Shown here: piece after piece, positions 1-9,731 of the stretch
Position numbering within the stretch: position 1 is the first letter of the stretch
How the letters are laid out: each line of letters opens with the position of its first letter
Assembly (NCBI RefSeq): GCF_000786695.1
Contig: NZ_CP009962.1
Coordinates: 2,604,001 to 2,668,000, forward strand
Length of the DNA: 64,000 bases
DNA from: Collimonas arenae
Lineage (GTDB): Bacteria; Pseudomonadota; Gammaproteobacteria; Burkholderiales; Burkholderiaceae_D
Reading direction: 5' to 3'
Position numbers and translations under genes: made by a program
Notes under the pieces: model-generated
The model's input: the letters and a program-made list of their open reading frames with translations, nothing else
Databases searched by the model: none
What the model was told of the DNA's origin: nothing

Positions 1-1011
1 TACGACCGTATTGTGATGCGGCTGGACGCTGACGAAAAAGTGGCGCAAGACGTGCGTGCCGAGGCGATTGAATTTGGCAGTGAACCGCTGGCGGTGATTG
101 GCGTGGCCTATCAGTGCGCTGCGGGCAGCGATAAAGGCGTGAGTGCTTCTGTCGCGCAAGGTGTGATAACGCTAAAGTCGCAAAAACCTTGGCTGCGTAA
201 GGAAACGGTGCTGCATACCGCATTGGGTTTACGGGGAGACGAACTTGGCCGCAGCCGCTACCAGGTTTTGTTCGCCGACTTGCTGAAGTCATTACAGGCT
301 GTCTTGCAGCAATTGCCGAACGGGATCCCGTTTGAGGTACAGCTGCTATTGCCCCAGGAAAGCTCTCATGAAGACTTGAAAGCCCTGTGGGACACGTCGT
401 GGAAAGAGCTTGGTTTGCGTTCTGTACCGGTCAGCCTTCTTGCTGCCGACCAAAGCATGGCTGCGCTGGATGAATGGTTGGATGTCTATGGTGGTCAGAC
501 ATTGCAGAAACTGGTGTTATTTGTTGCGGTACAACTGCACGAGGATCCACCGGCGCGCAGCGCAGAAGCAGGCGTCGCTTTGTTGCTGGGCTGGCCTTTG
601 GTCGCCGCACGCAAGAAATTGCCGACACTGGCAATGCTGCACCGTCCCCTGGCAACCAGTCAGGCCGATCTGAAAGAGGATATTCCCGTCGCGCTGCTGT
701 GGGGAAAAGCGGAGCTGGACGATATCAACGATATCTGGCAGACAGGTATGGGCAAGGAAGATAAGGCGGCGTTTGGCGAGGCGGCGTTCGGCATCAAGCT
801 GGGAGTCGCCCGTAGCGAGGATTTCTCGGGTGTTCACGATGTCGACCGTGCTTTGGGCAATGCCGGTGCGGCGGCCGGCTGGCTGACTGTAGCACTGGCC
901 ATAGAACATGCCCAGCAAAGCAAACATCCGCAGATGATTATCTGCCGCCATGACAGTTTGGACCTGGCAGTAGTACAACCGATTGGCGAACAAGCGAAGA
1001 AGAGTGCATGA
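1..1011 (+). CDS. T6SS-linked protein of unknown function, ketosynthase-like, 5' end cut by window
   Basis: The reading frame is open from base 1, with GTG and ATG codons at 13 and 16 that need not be the true start, so the gene is probably truncated at the window edge. About 337 codons are visible. I do not recognise a named T6SS family. Two stretches recall the thiolase/ketosynthase fold: SAEAGVALLLG, and near the C-terminus ALGNAGAAAGW, which resembles the GHTxGAAG region of beta-ketoacyl synthases. No catalytic Cys-His-His set can be assigned. The stop codon overlaps the tssM start (ATGA), so translation is probably coupled and the protein is likely a cluster-specific accessory component. 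Context is firm; the fold idea is inference only. Confidence 0.7.
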   Translation, partial: YDRIVMRLDADEKVAQDVRAEAIEFGSEPLAVIGVAYQCAAGSDKGVSASVAQGVITLKSQKPWLRKETVLHTALGLRGDELGRSRYQVLFADLLKSLQAVLQQLPNGIPFEVQLLLPQESSHEDLKALWDTSWKELGLRSVPVSLLAADQSMAALDEWLDVYGGQTLQKLVLFVAVQLHEDPPARSAEAGVALLLGWPLVAARKKLPTLAMLHRPLATSQADLKEDIPVALLWGKAELDDINDIWQTGMGKEDKAAFGEAAFGIKLGVARSEDFSGVHDVDRALGNAGAAAGWLTVALAIEHAQQSKHPQMIICRHDSLDLAVVQPIGEQAKKSA

Positions 1012-4000
1012 AGAATTTATTTGCAAAAATATCCGGCCATATGTTGTTAGTCGCAACACTGACGATAATCGGTCTGATCGCGGCGTATTACTGGGGTGCA
1101 AAATACGATCCAGTGACCTGGCATCGCATGACGCTGGTGTTGTTAATCTGCTCGGTGCTCACATGGTTCGGGCCATTAACCAGAGCTGCCATTGGCTGGC
1201 TCTCCAGCCATGCTCCCGGTCGCCAGCAATTCAAACGCGACCCGGCTGCTCGTGCCAGCACCGACAAAGTCGAGCTCACCGACCCGTTGTCGCAACGTAT
1301 CCAGGACCTCAAGGACTATCTGAAGGAACAGCACGGCTGGCGTTGGCGTTATTGCGATCGCTGGTTGCTGCTGTGTGGCGACAACAGCGCCATTGACCTG
1401 TTGGCGCCGACGTTGCGCCATACTGGCTGGGCGATCACGCCCGATGCCGTGCTGCTCTATAGCGGTAAGGCCGCCGATGAAGACGACAAAGGCGCCGTGC
1501 CCGATGTTGCATGGCTCAAGCAAATTGCCCGTCTACGTCCGCGGCGGCCGGTGGATGCCATGGTGGTAGTAATAAGCAGTGGTAAAGGTGCATTGACGGC
1601 CGATAAAGATATGCTCGCTCGCAAGCTATACATTCAAAGCAGTGCGCTCGGCTGGGCTGCGCCCACCTATTTGCTGAATGCGACCGAGCTGGAACATGCG
1701 CAACCGCATGCACTGGAGGAGATCGGCTGCACCTGGTCGGTCCGTGGCGGCGATTTGCGGCCGCTGGACAACGGCCTGGGTATCTTGAGCAATCGCCTGG
1801 CCGAACGTGGCGTTGACCGTCTGGCGCAACAGCTGTCGCAGCCGGGCCTTGCGCAGCTGTCGCGACGGATTGCAGCACAGCGTACGGCGCTGCTGGACCT
1901 TGTCGCCTACATCAGTAACTCGCGCAAACGCAAGAACGCAGTGCATGGTTTGTTGTTTGCCCCCTTGTTCGACGCGCAGCAGACAGTCGCTGCCTCCGAA
2001 GTGACAAGTGGCAGCACCTATGGCTTGTCTTCACCGTGGCTATTGATTAACTGGAAAGCAATCGCTAGCCATAGCCGCCTGATCGGCGGCCGCCGGGTTG
2101 GTTTTTCACCTTCGGTCGTTGCGGCCTGGTGTGTCATGGCCTTACTGGGCCTGTGGTGCGCCGGCAGTATGATTGCGGCCGCCTCCAACCGCAGCACGAT
2201 AGCCAATGCCGAGGAAACCGCCGACCGGCTGCAAAAAGTGCAAAAACCGATAGCGGCGGCACTGGATCTGGACGAATTGCAAAAGCAGATCGATACGCTT
2301 GAAATCCGCAAACAAGAGGGCGCTCCCTGGTACAGCCGTTTTGGCCTCAACCACGACGACTCGCTGTTAGCGGCTCTGTGGCCGCACTATCAGGCTGCCA
2401 GCAATCGCATCCTGACCGATCCGTTACGCCGGCAGCTCGAAGCCAATCTGCTGCAACGCAATGGCATGTCCGACCGGGAATTGGCCAGCGGCGGTGAGGC
2501 ACAGGTCAAAGCGGCCTATGGCGACCTCAAGACCTACCTGATGCTGGCTGAACCCAAACATACTGAAGCGGCTTTCCTGATTCCGCATTGGCAGGATAGC
2601 GGCCAGCCGGCGATGCCGTCGCAATCGCAGATGACGCAGGGCGGCTGGCGCGATCTGAGTCAGCGCTTGATTAGCTTCCATGCCAATCATCTGGCGGCGC
2701 ATAAAGAATGGGCCATTACCCCGGATGCCGCTCTGGTCGGATCGGCGCGGCAATCGTTGATTGCGGTGATCGGACTGCAAAACTCTACCGATGTCTTGTA
2801 TCAATCGATTCTTGACGAAAACAGCAGTAAATATCCGCCAGTGTCATTGCAGACTTTGCTGGGTGGCACCAGCAGCCGCGGCTTGTTTAGCACCGATGCG
2901 ACCATCCCTGGTATCTATACCCGGGCGGCATGGGATGAAAGGATCAGCAAAGCGATTGACGATGCCGACCAGCAGCGCAATGTTGACCACGATTGGGTAT
3001 TGTCTGAATCTGCCGGTGGCAGCCAACCACAGGCAACCGGCCGGGAACTCAAGACAGAATTGCGCAATCGCTATTTTTCTGACTATGCGCGCGCCTGGCA
3101 AACCTTTCTGAACAGCGTGCAGTGGCAATCTGACAGCTCTCTGTCTGGCACCATCGATCAGCTGACGTTGCTGGCAGATGCTCAGCGTTCGCCGCTATCG
3201 GCATTGTTCAAGGCGATTTCCTATCAGGCAGGAGCCGGCACGCTCAGCAAGTCGTTGTCCGACAATCTGGTCAATAGGGCACAGCAACTGGTCAAGGGCG
3301 TCGACGCCGATCCTTCAAAGGCGATTGTCGCTGCACCGGATGAATCGCCGCTGGCGGATGCCTTCGGTCCGTTGCTGCGCCTGGGTAATAGCGGTGGGGC
3401 CGCTGCCAATGGCGCGGCTGGACAAAGCGCCGACATGAGCCTGGCGCGTTACCTGGAACGCGTCACCGCGGTACGCCTGAAACTTCAGCAAATCATGATG
3501 AGCAGCGATCCTGACGCCGTATCGCGAATCACTGCGCAGGCGATCCTGCAGGGTAAAACGTCCGATATTGCTGACAGCCGCGACTACGCTAGCCGCGTCG
3601 GCGCCAGCCTGGGCGAGCAATGGAGCGGTTTCGGCAGCGCGGTGTTCGAGCGGCCATTGGAGCAGACCTGGGGCGTGGTGTTGCGGCCGGCGGCGGCCAG
3701 CCTCAACGATACCTGGCGCAGCGCCATCGTCACGGCCTGGAATAGTTCTTTCGGCGGCCGCTATCCGTTTGCCGACTCGGACAATGACGCCTCCCTGCCT
3801 GAAATGGCGCGATTCCTGCGTAGCGACGGCGGCTTGATTCCACAGTTTGTCGCCACGCAGCTGGCCGGCATGCTGGAACGACAGGGCGATCAATGGGTGC
3901 CGACGCAAGGCTCTGGCAATACGTTGACCTTGGACCCGAATTTTATAGATGGCCTGAATCGTCTCACGCGCATCAGTAACCGCCTGTTTCCGCAAGCCGA

Positions 4001-4502
4001 CGCCAAGGTACGGTTTGAGCTGAAGCCGGTCGGTACCGGCGGCGTTACCGACATGGTATTGAAGAGCGGCAGCCAGTCCCTGCATTATTTTAACCAGCGT
4101 GAAGAATGGCAGCCGATGATCTGGCCAAGTGATGCGCTGACCGGCGACTCACGCATTGAATGGCGTACCGAGCAAAGTGGACTTCGGTCCGAATTGGGGG
4201 CGGATGGTCGCTTTGGCTTGATTCGCTTGTTGGGTAAGGCCCAAGTGACGCAAATCGACAATGCGCAGTATCTGCTGACCTGGAAAGCAGACGGTAGTAG
4301 TGGCGTGCCGCTGCGCATGCTACTGCGCAGCGAAGCCGGCGCCGGGCCGCTCGATATGCTGTCGTTACGGCATTTTGTTTTGCCGACGCAGGTTTTTGTG
4401 TCAGGGAAGGCGAGTGCCGCCGCTACCAAACAGATGGCGAACGCAGCCTCGGCACCAGCTTCTGCTGTGGGAAATAAAAAAGCATCGCGATTCACGGAAT
4501 GA
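1008..4502 (+). CDS. tssM: Type VI secretion inner-membrane protein TssM (IcmF/VasK family)
   Basis: TssM (1164 aa) is the large inner-membrane and periplasmic component that joins TssL and the lipoprotein TssJ to form the T6SS membrane complex. Two hydrophobic segments lie in the first about 55 residues and a third near residues 368-392, followed by a long periplasmic part with the C-terminal IcmF-type region. Length is normal for the family. The ATG at 1008 overlaps the upstream stop. Many family members carry a P-loop (GxxGxGKT/S) in the cytoplasmic domain between the second and third membrane segments. Here the matching stretch reads LLLCGDNSAIDLLAP, without the Gly-Lys-Ser/Thr core, so nucleotide binding is doubtful. 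The last about 30 residues are a low-complexity Ala/Ser tail. Confidence 0.93.
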   Translation: MKNLFAKISGHMLLVATLTIIGLIAAYYWGAKYDPVTWHRMTLVLLICSVLTWFGPLTRAAIGWLSSHAPGRQQFKRDPAARASTDKVELTDPLSQRIQDLKDYLKEQHGWRWRYCDRWLLLCGDNSAIDLLAPTLRHTGWAITPDAVLLYSGKAADEDDKGAVPDVAWLKQIARLRPRRPVDAMVVVISSGKGALTADKDMLARKLYIQSSALGWAAPTYLLNATELEHAQPHALEEIGCTWSVRGGDLRPLDNGLGILSNRLAERGVDRLAQQLSQPGLAQLSRRIAAQRTALLDLVAYISNSRKRKNAVHGLLFAPLFDAQQTVAASEVTSGSTYGLSSPWLLINWKAIASHSRLIGGRRVGFSPSVVAAWCVMALLGLWCAGSMIAAASNRSTIANAEETADRLQKVQKPIAAALDLDELQKQIDTLEIRKQEGAPWYSRFGLNHDDSLLAALWPHYQAASNRILTDPLRRQLEANLLQRNGMSDRELASGGEAQVKAAYGDLKTYLMLAEPKHTEAAFLIPHWQDSGQPAMPSQSQMTQGGWRDLSQRLISFHANHLAAHKEWAITPDAALVGSARQSLIAVIGLQNSTDVLYQSILDENSSKYPPVSLQTLLGGTSSRGLFSTDATIPGIYTRAAWDERISKAIDDADQQRNVDHDWVLSESAGGSQPQATGRELKTELRNRYFSDYARAWQTFLNSVQWQSDSSLSGTIDQLTLLADAQRSPLSALFKAISYQAGAGTLSKSLSDNLVNRAQQLVKGVDADPSKAIVAAPDESPLADAFGPLLRLGNSGGAAANGAAGQSADMSLARYLERVTAVRLKLQQIMMSSDPDAVSRITAQAILQGKTSDIADSRDYASRVGASLGEQWSGFGSAVFERPLEQTWGVVLRPAAASLNDTWRSAIVTAWNSSFGGRYPFADSDNDASLPEMARFLRSDGGLIPQFVATQLAGMLERQGDQWVPTQGSGNTLTLDPNFIDGLNRLTRISNRLFPQADAKVRFELKPVGTGGVTDMVLKSGSQSLHYFNQREEWQPMIWPSDALTGDSRIEWRTEQSGLRSELGADGRFGLIRLLGKAQVTQIDNAQYLLTWKADGSSGVPLRMLLRSEAGAGPLDMLSLRHFVLPTQVFVSGKASAAATKQMANAASAPASAVGNKKASRFTE

Positions 4503-4565
4503 GCTACGACATGAAAACACTGAGTGGCGCGTTGCCCTTCGTATTGACCAGGCAAGGAATCTGAT

Positions 4566-6161
4566 ATGTTCGCCCCATTTTTAACCAAGCTGTTTGGCAG
4601 CCGTAACCCGGATGAACTGGTGCGCGAGCGCATGAGCGCCTGGGATGCCTGGTTGCAGCCTTTGCCGTCGGACAATGCCAGCGGCGTTGGCCGCGACCCT
4701 GGCTACGAAGATGCATTCTTTACCATCAAGGACGAAGTGACCAAGTTGTCGAATGTCGATGACAACCTGATCGCTCGTTCCTGTGAACAATTGCTGAAGG
4801 AAGTCGGCAAGGATCTGCGGCTGGCGGCGTATTACACATTTGCCCGCTTGCGTCTGGATGGCAGCACCGGCTTTGCCGACGGTATCGAGCTGACAGCGGC
4901 GCTGGTCGACCGTTTTGGCGATGCTGTGCTGCCGAGCCGGCCGGAAGCGCGCAAAGGAGCCATGGAATGGCTGGCCAATTCGCGCCTGCTCGACCAGATG
5001 TCGCGCTATGAAGATTTTTCTCCGGTAGATCTGGAGCGGGCGATGGCGGCATTGAATCTCTTGATCAACCGCACCGGCTTATGGGCTGAAGCCGCCCGTC
5101 CTAATCTGCAACCTTTGGTCTCGCGCTTCGAACAAGGTGAAGTGACGCCGTTGCCGGCAGCGCAGGCAGTAACAGCCGGCGGCACGTCTGTATCGCCTGC
5201 ATCGCCAGCCATGCCGGTGTCGGTCGTCGGTTCGACCCGCGACTTGCTGGAGCAAGCGCGTGTCATGGCGCAATTTTTGCGCAACCAGGAACGCGGCTAT
5301 CTATCTTCGACGCGCCTGATCCGCTGCGTGCGCTGGGATACCCTGCACGATCTGCCGCCCTGCGACCAGCAATCGCGCACCCGCTTGCTGCCGCCACGGG
5401 CCGAGTTGCGTCAGCAATTCAAACGTCTGGTGCTGCAAAAGCAGTGGCACGAGCTGCTGGAGCGGGTGGAGGGGGCATTCACCGAAGGCGCCAATCACCT
5501 GTGGTTCGATTTGCAGTATTTTCAGCATACGGCGCTGGAACAGGCGGGAGCGCCTTATGCCGGCTGGGGCGATCTGCTGCGCACCGATTTTGCCTTGATG
5601 CTGGAACGGTTGACCGGTATTGAACGGTTAGCCTTTAGCGACGGTACGCCATTTGCCGACGACACCACGCTGGACTGGATTGCCCGCCACGCCGTGGTGC
5701 GCGATCTCGAGGCCGGCGAAGCCATGGCGCCGCTGGCGCTGTCTGGCGAAGGGACTGCCACCGATGCCGGCCACTGGCAGGAAATGGAAGCGCAGGCGCG
5801 CGACTTGCTGAACAGCGATGGCCTGGAGGCCGCTTTTGGCTGGTTGCAGCGCCTGCCCGGCGTGCAATCGGAACGCCAGCAGTTTTTACAGCGCTGGCTG
5901 ATGGCCAGGCTGGCCGATCACGCTGGCAAGCCGGAAACCGCCTTGCATCTGCTGAACCAGCTCGACAGCCTGACGCACAGTTTGCAGCTGGCCCGATGGG
6001 AGCCCGCGCTTGTTTTCGAAATCAAACATCATCTGTTGCGTGTGTTGAAGCAAAGCGCCAACCGCAAGGATGCCGATAAGCCGGCGCTGCTGCGCCGCAC
6101 CGAACAATTGCAAGCCGAGCTGATCGTGCTCGATCCGGCTCAGGCCTTGGGACTTACCTGA
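4566..6161 (+). CDS. tssA: Type VI secretion protein TssA (ImpA N-terminal, VasJ-like C-terminal)
   Basis: TssA proteins organise T6SS baseplate docking and the priming or distal end of the growing sheath. This 531-aa protein has an ImpA-type N-terminal domain (about residues 20-140, containing the ARLRLDG and LVDRFGDAVLP stretches). A Pro/Ala/Ser-rich linker follows around 195-225, then a C-terminal helical region (about 225-525) of the VasJ type (LIRCVRWDTLHDLPP). The start is supported by AAGGA about 8 nt upstream. It lies 63 bp after tssM and 10 bp before tssF, clearly in the same operon. It belongs to the longer TssA clade, not the short ImpA-only form. Confidence 0.9.
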   Translation: MFAPFLTKLFGSRNPDELVRERMSAWDAWLQPLPSDNASGVGRDPGYEDAFFTIKDEVTKLSNVDDNLIARSCEQLLKEVGKDLRLAAYYTFARLRLDGSTGFADGIELTAALVDRFGDAVLPSRPEARKGAMEWLANSRLLDQMSRYEDFSPVDLERAMAALNLLINRTGLWAEAARPNLQPLVSRFEQGEVTPLPAAQAVTAGGTSVSPASPAMPVSVVGSTRDLLEQARVMAQFLRNQERGYLSSTRLIRCVRWDTLHDLPPCDQQSRTRLLPPRAELRQQFKRLVLQKQWHELLERVEGAFTEGANHLWFDLQYFQHTALEQAGAPYAGWGDLLRTDFALMLERLTGIERLAFSDGTPFADDTTLDWIARHAVVRDLEAGEAMAPLALSGEGTATDAGHWQEMEAQARDLLNSDGLEAAFGWLQRLPGVQSERQQFLQRWLMARLADHAGKPETALHLLNQLDSLTHSLQLARWEPALVFEIKHHLLRVLKQSANRKDADKPALLRRTEQLQAELIVLDPAQALGLT

Positions 6162-6171
6162 TGAGAATGCC

Positions 6172-7947
6172 ATGAACGACGATATCCTGCGCTATTACGA
6201 AGCCGAAATGCGCTATCTGCGCGAAGCCGGCAAGGAGTTCTCCGAAGCCCATCCGGACCGCGCCCGCCTGCTGAATCTGGATCGGGTAGGAGACCGTGAT
6301 CCCTATGTGGAGCGCTTGTTTGAAGGCTTTGCATTCCTGACCGCGCGGCTGCGGCAAAAGCTGGACGATGAGTTGCCGGAGCTAACCGAAGGGCTGGTGA
6401 GCCTTTTATGGCCGCATTACCTGCGGATGATTCCGTCGCTGTCGATTCTGGAAATGAAGCCAGATCTGGGCACCTTGCAAAAACTGGAGGAACTGCCGCC
6501 GGGGATCGAAGTACGCTCGGATGCGATCGGGGCCGAGGATACGCGCTGCACTTACCGCACCACGCAAGCTGTGCAATTGCTTCCGATCACCGTGAGCGAA
6601 GCCGGTGCCACCACCATGCACGATGGCCGTTCGGCGATCAGGATACGGTTTAGCATCGCTCCGCAAGCTCGAAGGGAAGCGCTGGCGGCGCCGAAGCTCC
6701 GGCTGTATCTGAATGCAGACCGGCCGGTGGCGTCTGCTCTTCATCTGGCATTGACGCGTCAGGTCAGGGAAATCCAGATCCGGATTCCCGGCGTGCGCGA
6801 CGGCGCCTTGCAACCTTTGCCGGGAGGTCGCTTTGCACCGGTCGGCTTTGCGGCCGACGAACGTTTGTGGCCCAAGGCTGACAATGCGTTTGGCGGCTAT
6901 CAATTGTTGCTCGAATATTTCACGTTTCCGGAGAAATTCCTGTTTGTCGACTTGTTCGGGATTGACCTGACGAAGCTGCCGGTGGGCTGCGATTTTGTCG
7001 AAATCGAAGCGGTGCTGGATAAAACATATCCTGCCGATTTGCGTTTCTCGGCGGACAACATCCGCCTGTTCTGCACACCCATCATCAATTTATTCAATCT
7101 CGACGCCGAACCGATACGCGTGAACCATCATGAAACCGAGTATCGGGTTTTGCCGGTATTGCATCACGGCAGAAATGTCGAAACCTATTCAGTGGAATCG
7201 ATCGACGCGCTGGATCATCTGACCGGCGAGCGCTATGCCTACGTGCCGTTCTCCACTTTCCGTCACCGTGGCGGGATGCTGCGCCATGAAGCGCCGGAAC
7301 GATTCTTCCATACCAGGGTGAGACAAGGTGCAAAAGGACTGTTCGATACCTGGGTGATTCTTGGCGGTCATGCCTGGGAAACCATCGAGGAAATGCCGGA
7401 AGAAACGCTGTCGCTGCAGGTAACGGGGACCAACGGCATGCTGCCGCGCAAAGGATTGCGTGAAGCCGGCATCAATGAATTGACCGGCAGTGCGCCGAAT
7501 GTCAGCGCGGTGCGCAACCTGGCAGCGCCAACATTGCCCTTGTATCCGCCGACCGGCGATCGCTTTCAATGGCGCGTGCTGTCGCATCTGGCCCCTAATT
7601 TCCTGTCGTTGATGGATGCCGAAGTCTTACGTGGCGCATTGGCGCTCTACGACTGGACTGACGACGAACTGAACCGCCGACGTCTGGCAGGCATCCAGCA
7701 AGTGACTCACAAGGCCTTGAGGCAGGTCACTGGCGGTGCGTTAGAACGCGGCGTACAGATTGCGGTGACGCTGGACAGCCACGCATTTTCCGGGGAAGGG
7801 GACATGTACCTGTTCGGAGAGTTGCTGCAGCGCTTCTTCGCTCTATACGCCGACATGAATTTGTTTACCCAATTGGTCCTGGTCAGTTTGCCGTCCGGCG
7901 AACGGATCTCCTGGCCGGCGAGTAAAAGCGAGGCCGCACCGCTATGA
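6172..7947 (+). CDS. tssF: Type VI secretion baseplate protein TssF (VasA/ImpG)
   Basis: TssF is a baseplate wedge subunit that pairs with TssG and TssE around the VgrG spike. The 591-aa length and the N-terminal signature (YYEAEMRYLREAGKEFSEAHP, residues 6-26) are typical, as is the FEGFAFLTARLRQKLDDELPE motif near residues 50-70, with a conserved region about PLYPPTGDRFQWRVLSHLAPN near residue 460. The stop overlaps the tssG start by four bases (ATGA), fitting 2:1 complex partners made by coupled translation. No unusual features seen. Confidence 0.95.
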   Translation: MNDDILRYYEAEMRYLREAGKEFSEAHPDRARLLNLDRVGDRDPYVERLFEGFAFLTARLRQKLDDELPELTEGLVSLLWPHYLRMIPSLSILEMKPDLGTLQKLEELPPGIEVRSDAIGAEDTRCTYRTTQAVQLLPITVSEAGATTMHDGRSAIRIRFSIAPQARREALAAPKLRLYLNADRPVASALHLALTRQVREIQIRIPGVRDGALQPLPGGRFAPVGFAADERLWPKADNAFGGYQLLLEYFTFPEKFLFVDLFGIDLTKLPVGCDFVEIEAVLDKTYPADLRFSADNIRLFCTPIINLFNLDAEPIRVNHHETEYRVLPVLHHGRNVETYSVESIDALDHLTGERYAYVPFSTFRHRGGMLRHEAPERFFHTRVRQGAKGLFDTWVILGGHAWETIEEMPEETLSLQVTGTNGMLPRKGLREAGINELTGSAPNVSAVRNLAAPTLPLYPPTGDRFQWRVLSHLAPNFLSLMDAEVLRGALALYDWTDDELNRRRLAGIQQVTHKALRQVTGGALERGVQIAVTLDSHAFSGEGDMYLFGELLQRFFALYADMNLFTQLVLVSLPSGERISWPASKSEAAPL

Positions 7948-9032
7948 TCATTAGCGAAGGCCTGACCAGGCAACATCCGCTCGCAGTCGCTGCGTTGTCG
8001 CCTTTCATGCGCGAGTTGCTAGGGCGTGCGCCGCGCATGAATTTCTTCCAGTTCTGTCAGTTACTGGAATTGCATGCGCCGCAGCAAGCGCTACTCGGCA
8101 GTCAGGACACGCCAGAGTCTGAGGCGGTGCGCTTCCGGCCGCTGCCCAAAGTCGGCTTTCCCGGCACGGAAATGGCAGCCGTTGAATTCGATGACGATCG
8201 GCCGCAAGCACCGCCATCGGTACGCACCACCTTTCTGGGGTTGTATGGCGTCAATGCCGCCATGCCGCATCATTTCATCGAAGACATCGTGTTGCGGCGC
8301 GAGGGCAGCGAGGAAGTGGCGGCGTTTCTTGACATGTTCAATCACCGGATTGCGACGTTGTTTTACCGCAGCTGGCGCAAGTACCGGTATCCGGTCGGCT
8401 TTCGACCCGGCGGCGAGGACGAGATGTCGGGGTATCTGCTGTGTCTGGCAGGTTTCGGGATCGGCAACGCGGCACGCAAGCAAGGCTTGTCGCCGGCGCG
8501 GTTGCTAGCCTTGCTCGGTTTATTGACGCAACGCACGCGTACCGCCGATGGCCTGGCCGGCGTGATCAGCCAGATCTTGCCCGGGGCCGACGTGACAGTG
8601 AAGGAGTTTCATCCGATCTGGGTGCGGCTGGAACATCTGCAAGTGCTAGGCACCAAGACCGTAGACGGCGTCAAGCCGCGCGGACTGGGTGATGGCCATG
8701 TCATAGGCCGCGGTGTCATGGACCGTACCCAGACCGTGCAAGTCACTATCCGTCCGGCCGACGCAGGACAGTCGAACGATATATTGCCCGGAGCGATTCT
8801 TCATCAAGACCTGATGAATCTATTACGGGTCTACCTCGGCTACAAGGTTGACGCGGAGCTGCGCATGGAGGTGTCAGCCATGACTGCGCCACAACTGACA
8901 TTAGGCAAAGCGCCTGATGCCGATGGTATACCGCAGGCAAGACCACGGCTGGCCTGGACCACATTATTAAAACCGGCGAGTGATCGCATCGTTACCATTT
9001 CGCTGGGCCGCTATAGCGGTCTGGCAGCATAA
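7944..9032 (+). CDS. tssG: Type VI secretion baseplate protein TssG (VasB/ImpH)
   Basis: TssG is the partner of TssF in the T6SS baseplate wedge. At 362 aa it has the usual family length and the typical N-terminal pattern (FFQFCQLLELHAP, then RFRPLPKVGFPGTEM, then FLGLYGVNAAMPHHF). A mid-protein stretch YRSWRKYRYPVGF is also family-typical. The ATG lies inside the tssF stop region (ATGA overlap). It is followed 14 bp later by tssJ. No domain is missing. Confidence 0.94.
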   Translation: MIISEGLTRQHPLAVAALSPFMRELLGRAPRMNFFQFCQLLELHAPQQALLGSQDTPESEAVRFRPLPKVGFPGTEMAAVEFDDDRPQAPPSVRTTFLGLYGVNAAMPHHFIEDIVLRREGSEEVAAFLDMFNHRIATLFYRSWRKYRYPVGFRPGGEDEMSGYLLCLAGFGIGNAARKQGLSPARLLALLGLLTQRTRTADGLAGVISQILPGADVTVKEFHPIWVRLEHLQVLGTKTVDGVKPRGLGDGHVIGRGVMDRTQTVQVTIRPADAGQSNDILPGAILHQDLMNLLRVYLGYKVDAELRMEVSAMTAPQLTLGKAPDADGIPQARPRLAWTTLLKPASDRIVTISLGRYSGLAA

Positions 9033-9046
9033 ATCAGGGGAATTCC

Positions 9047-9577
9047 ATGCGTTTTACTTCTATCGTTGCCGTCTGCACCAGCTTGATATTGTCCGGCTGC
9101 GGCGCCTGGCAGGCAGTATCAGATACCACTGTCAACGCGACTAAAGCGGTGTTCTACAAGCAGGTCAAGGTACTCAACGTTGATTTCAAGGCGCGCGATT
9201 CGCTCAATCCGGACGAAAAGCAAAAACCGTTGTCGGTAGTTGTGCGCGTCTATCAACTGAAGGACCGCAAGGCGTTTGACACGGCAACCTACAACGATCT
9301 GCTGAAAAATGACAAAACAGTGCTGGCGCAGGATTTGCTGGATTCGCACGGCCTGGTGCTCAATCCCGGAGGCGCTGCCAGCCTTTCGCAGTCGATGCAA
9401 GCAGACACCCAGTATGTTGCGGTAGCCGTGTTTTTCAGGGATGCCACGATTGATGCGAACTGGCGCCGGGTCGTGGCCAAGAAGTCGTTATCGGCCGATG
9501 ATCCGCTTAAATTCGAATTGTTCGATAACGAATTGATCGCTGCGACAGATGTCCCGCAGGAACGTCCGAACAAGTAG
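9047..9577 (+). CDS. tssJ: Type VI secretion outer-membrane lipoprotein TssJ (VasD/SciN)
   Basis: TssJ is the outer-membrane lipoprotein that contacts the periplasmic tip of TssM. The N-terminus is a lipoprotein signal peptide with lipobox LSGC and acylation site Cys18. The mature part (about 159 aa) shows the family pattern VVVRVYQLKDRKAFDTATYNDLL and the C-terminal stretch near residue 140 with FFRDATIDANWRR. A strong RBS (AGGGGAATTCC) precedes the ATG. It is the last gene of the visible tss run; tssB, C, E, H, K, L, hcp and vgrG are not in the window and presumably lie upstream of base 1. Confidence 0.93.
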   Translation: MRFTSIVAVCTSLILSGCGAWQAVSDTTVNATKAVFYKQVKVLNVDFKARDSLNPDEKQKPLSVVVRVYQLKDRKAFDTATYNDLLKNDKTVLAQDLLDSHGLVLNPGGAASLSQSMQADTQYVAVAVFFRDATIDANWRRVVAKKSLSADDPLKFELFDNELIAATDVPQERPNK

Positions 9578-9614
9578 GGTAGTTGTTGCCGTCATCAATA
9601 GAATTGCATTTTTC

Positions 9615-9731
9615 TTGTTACCAGGACTTACGCAAAACCGCCCTGATCGCGTTGCATCTCCTAGCCGACCATTCGTACTGTCTTCGTCGAAGCGTCTTGT
9701 CAGGACGATTTTGCGTAAGTCTTGGTTACAA
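9615..9731. repeat. Extragenic long inverted-repeat element, copy A
   Basis: Outer arms 9615-9637 and 9709-9731 are 23-nt inverted repeats with two mismatches, enclosing about 71 bp. The pairing continues less perfectly inward (ACCGCCCTGATC against GTCAGGACGAT). The interior has the core CGTACTGTCTTCGTCG that recurs in the elements at 27537 and 32111. It sits 37 bp after the tssJ stop, so the transcript would fold into a long hairpin there. No ORF or transposase is associated. It looks like a non-autonomous, possibly MITE-like, repeat family. Confidence 0.75.
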
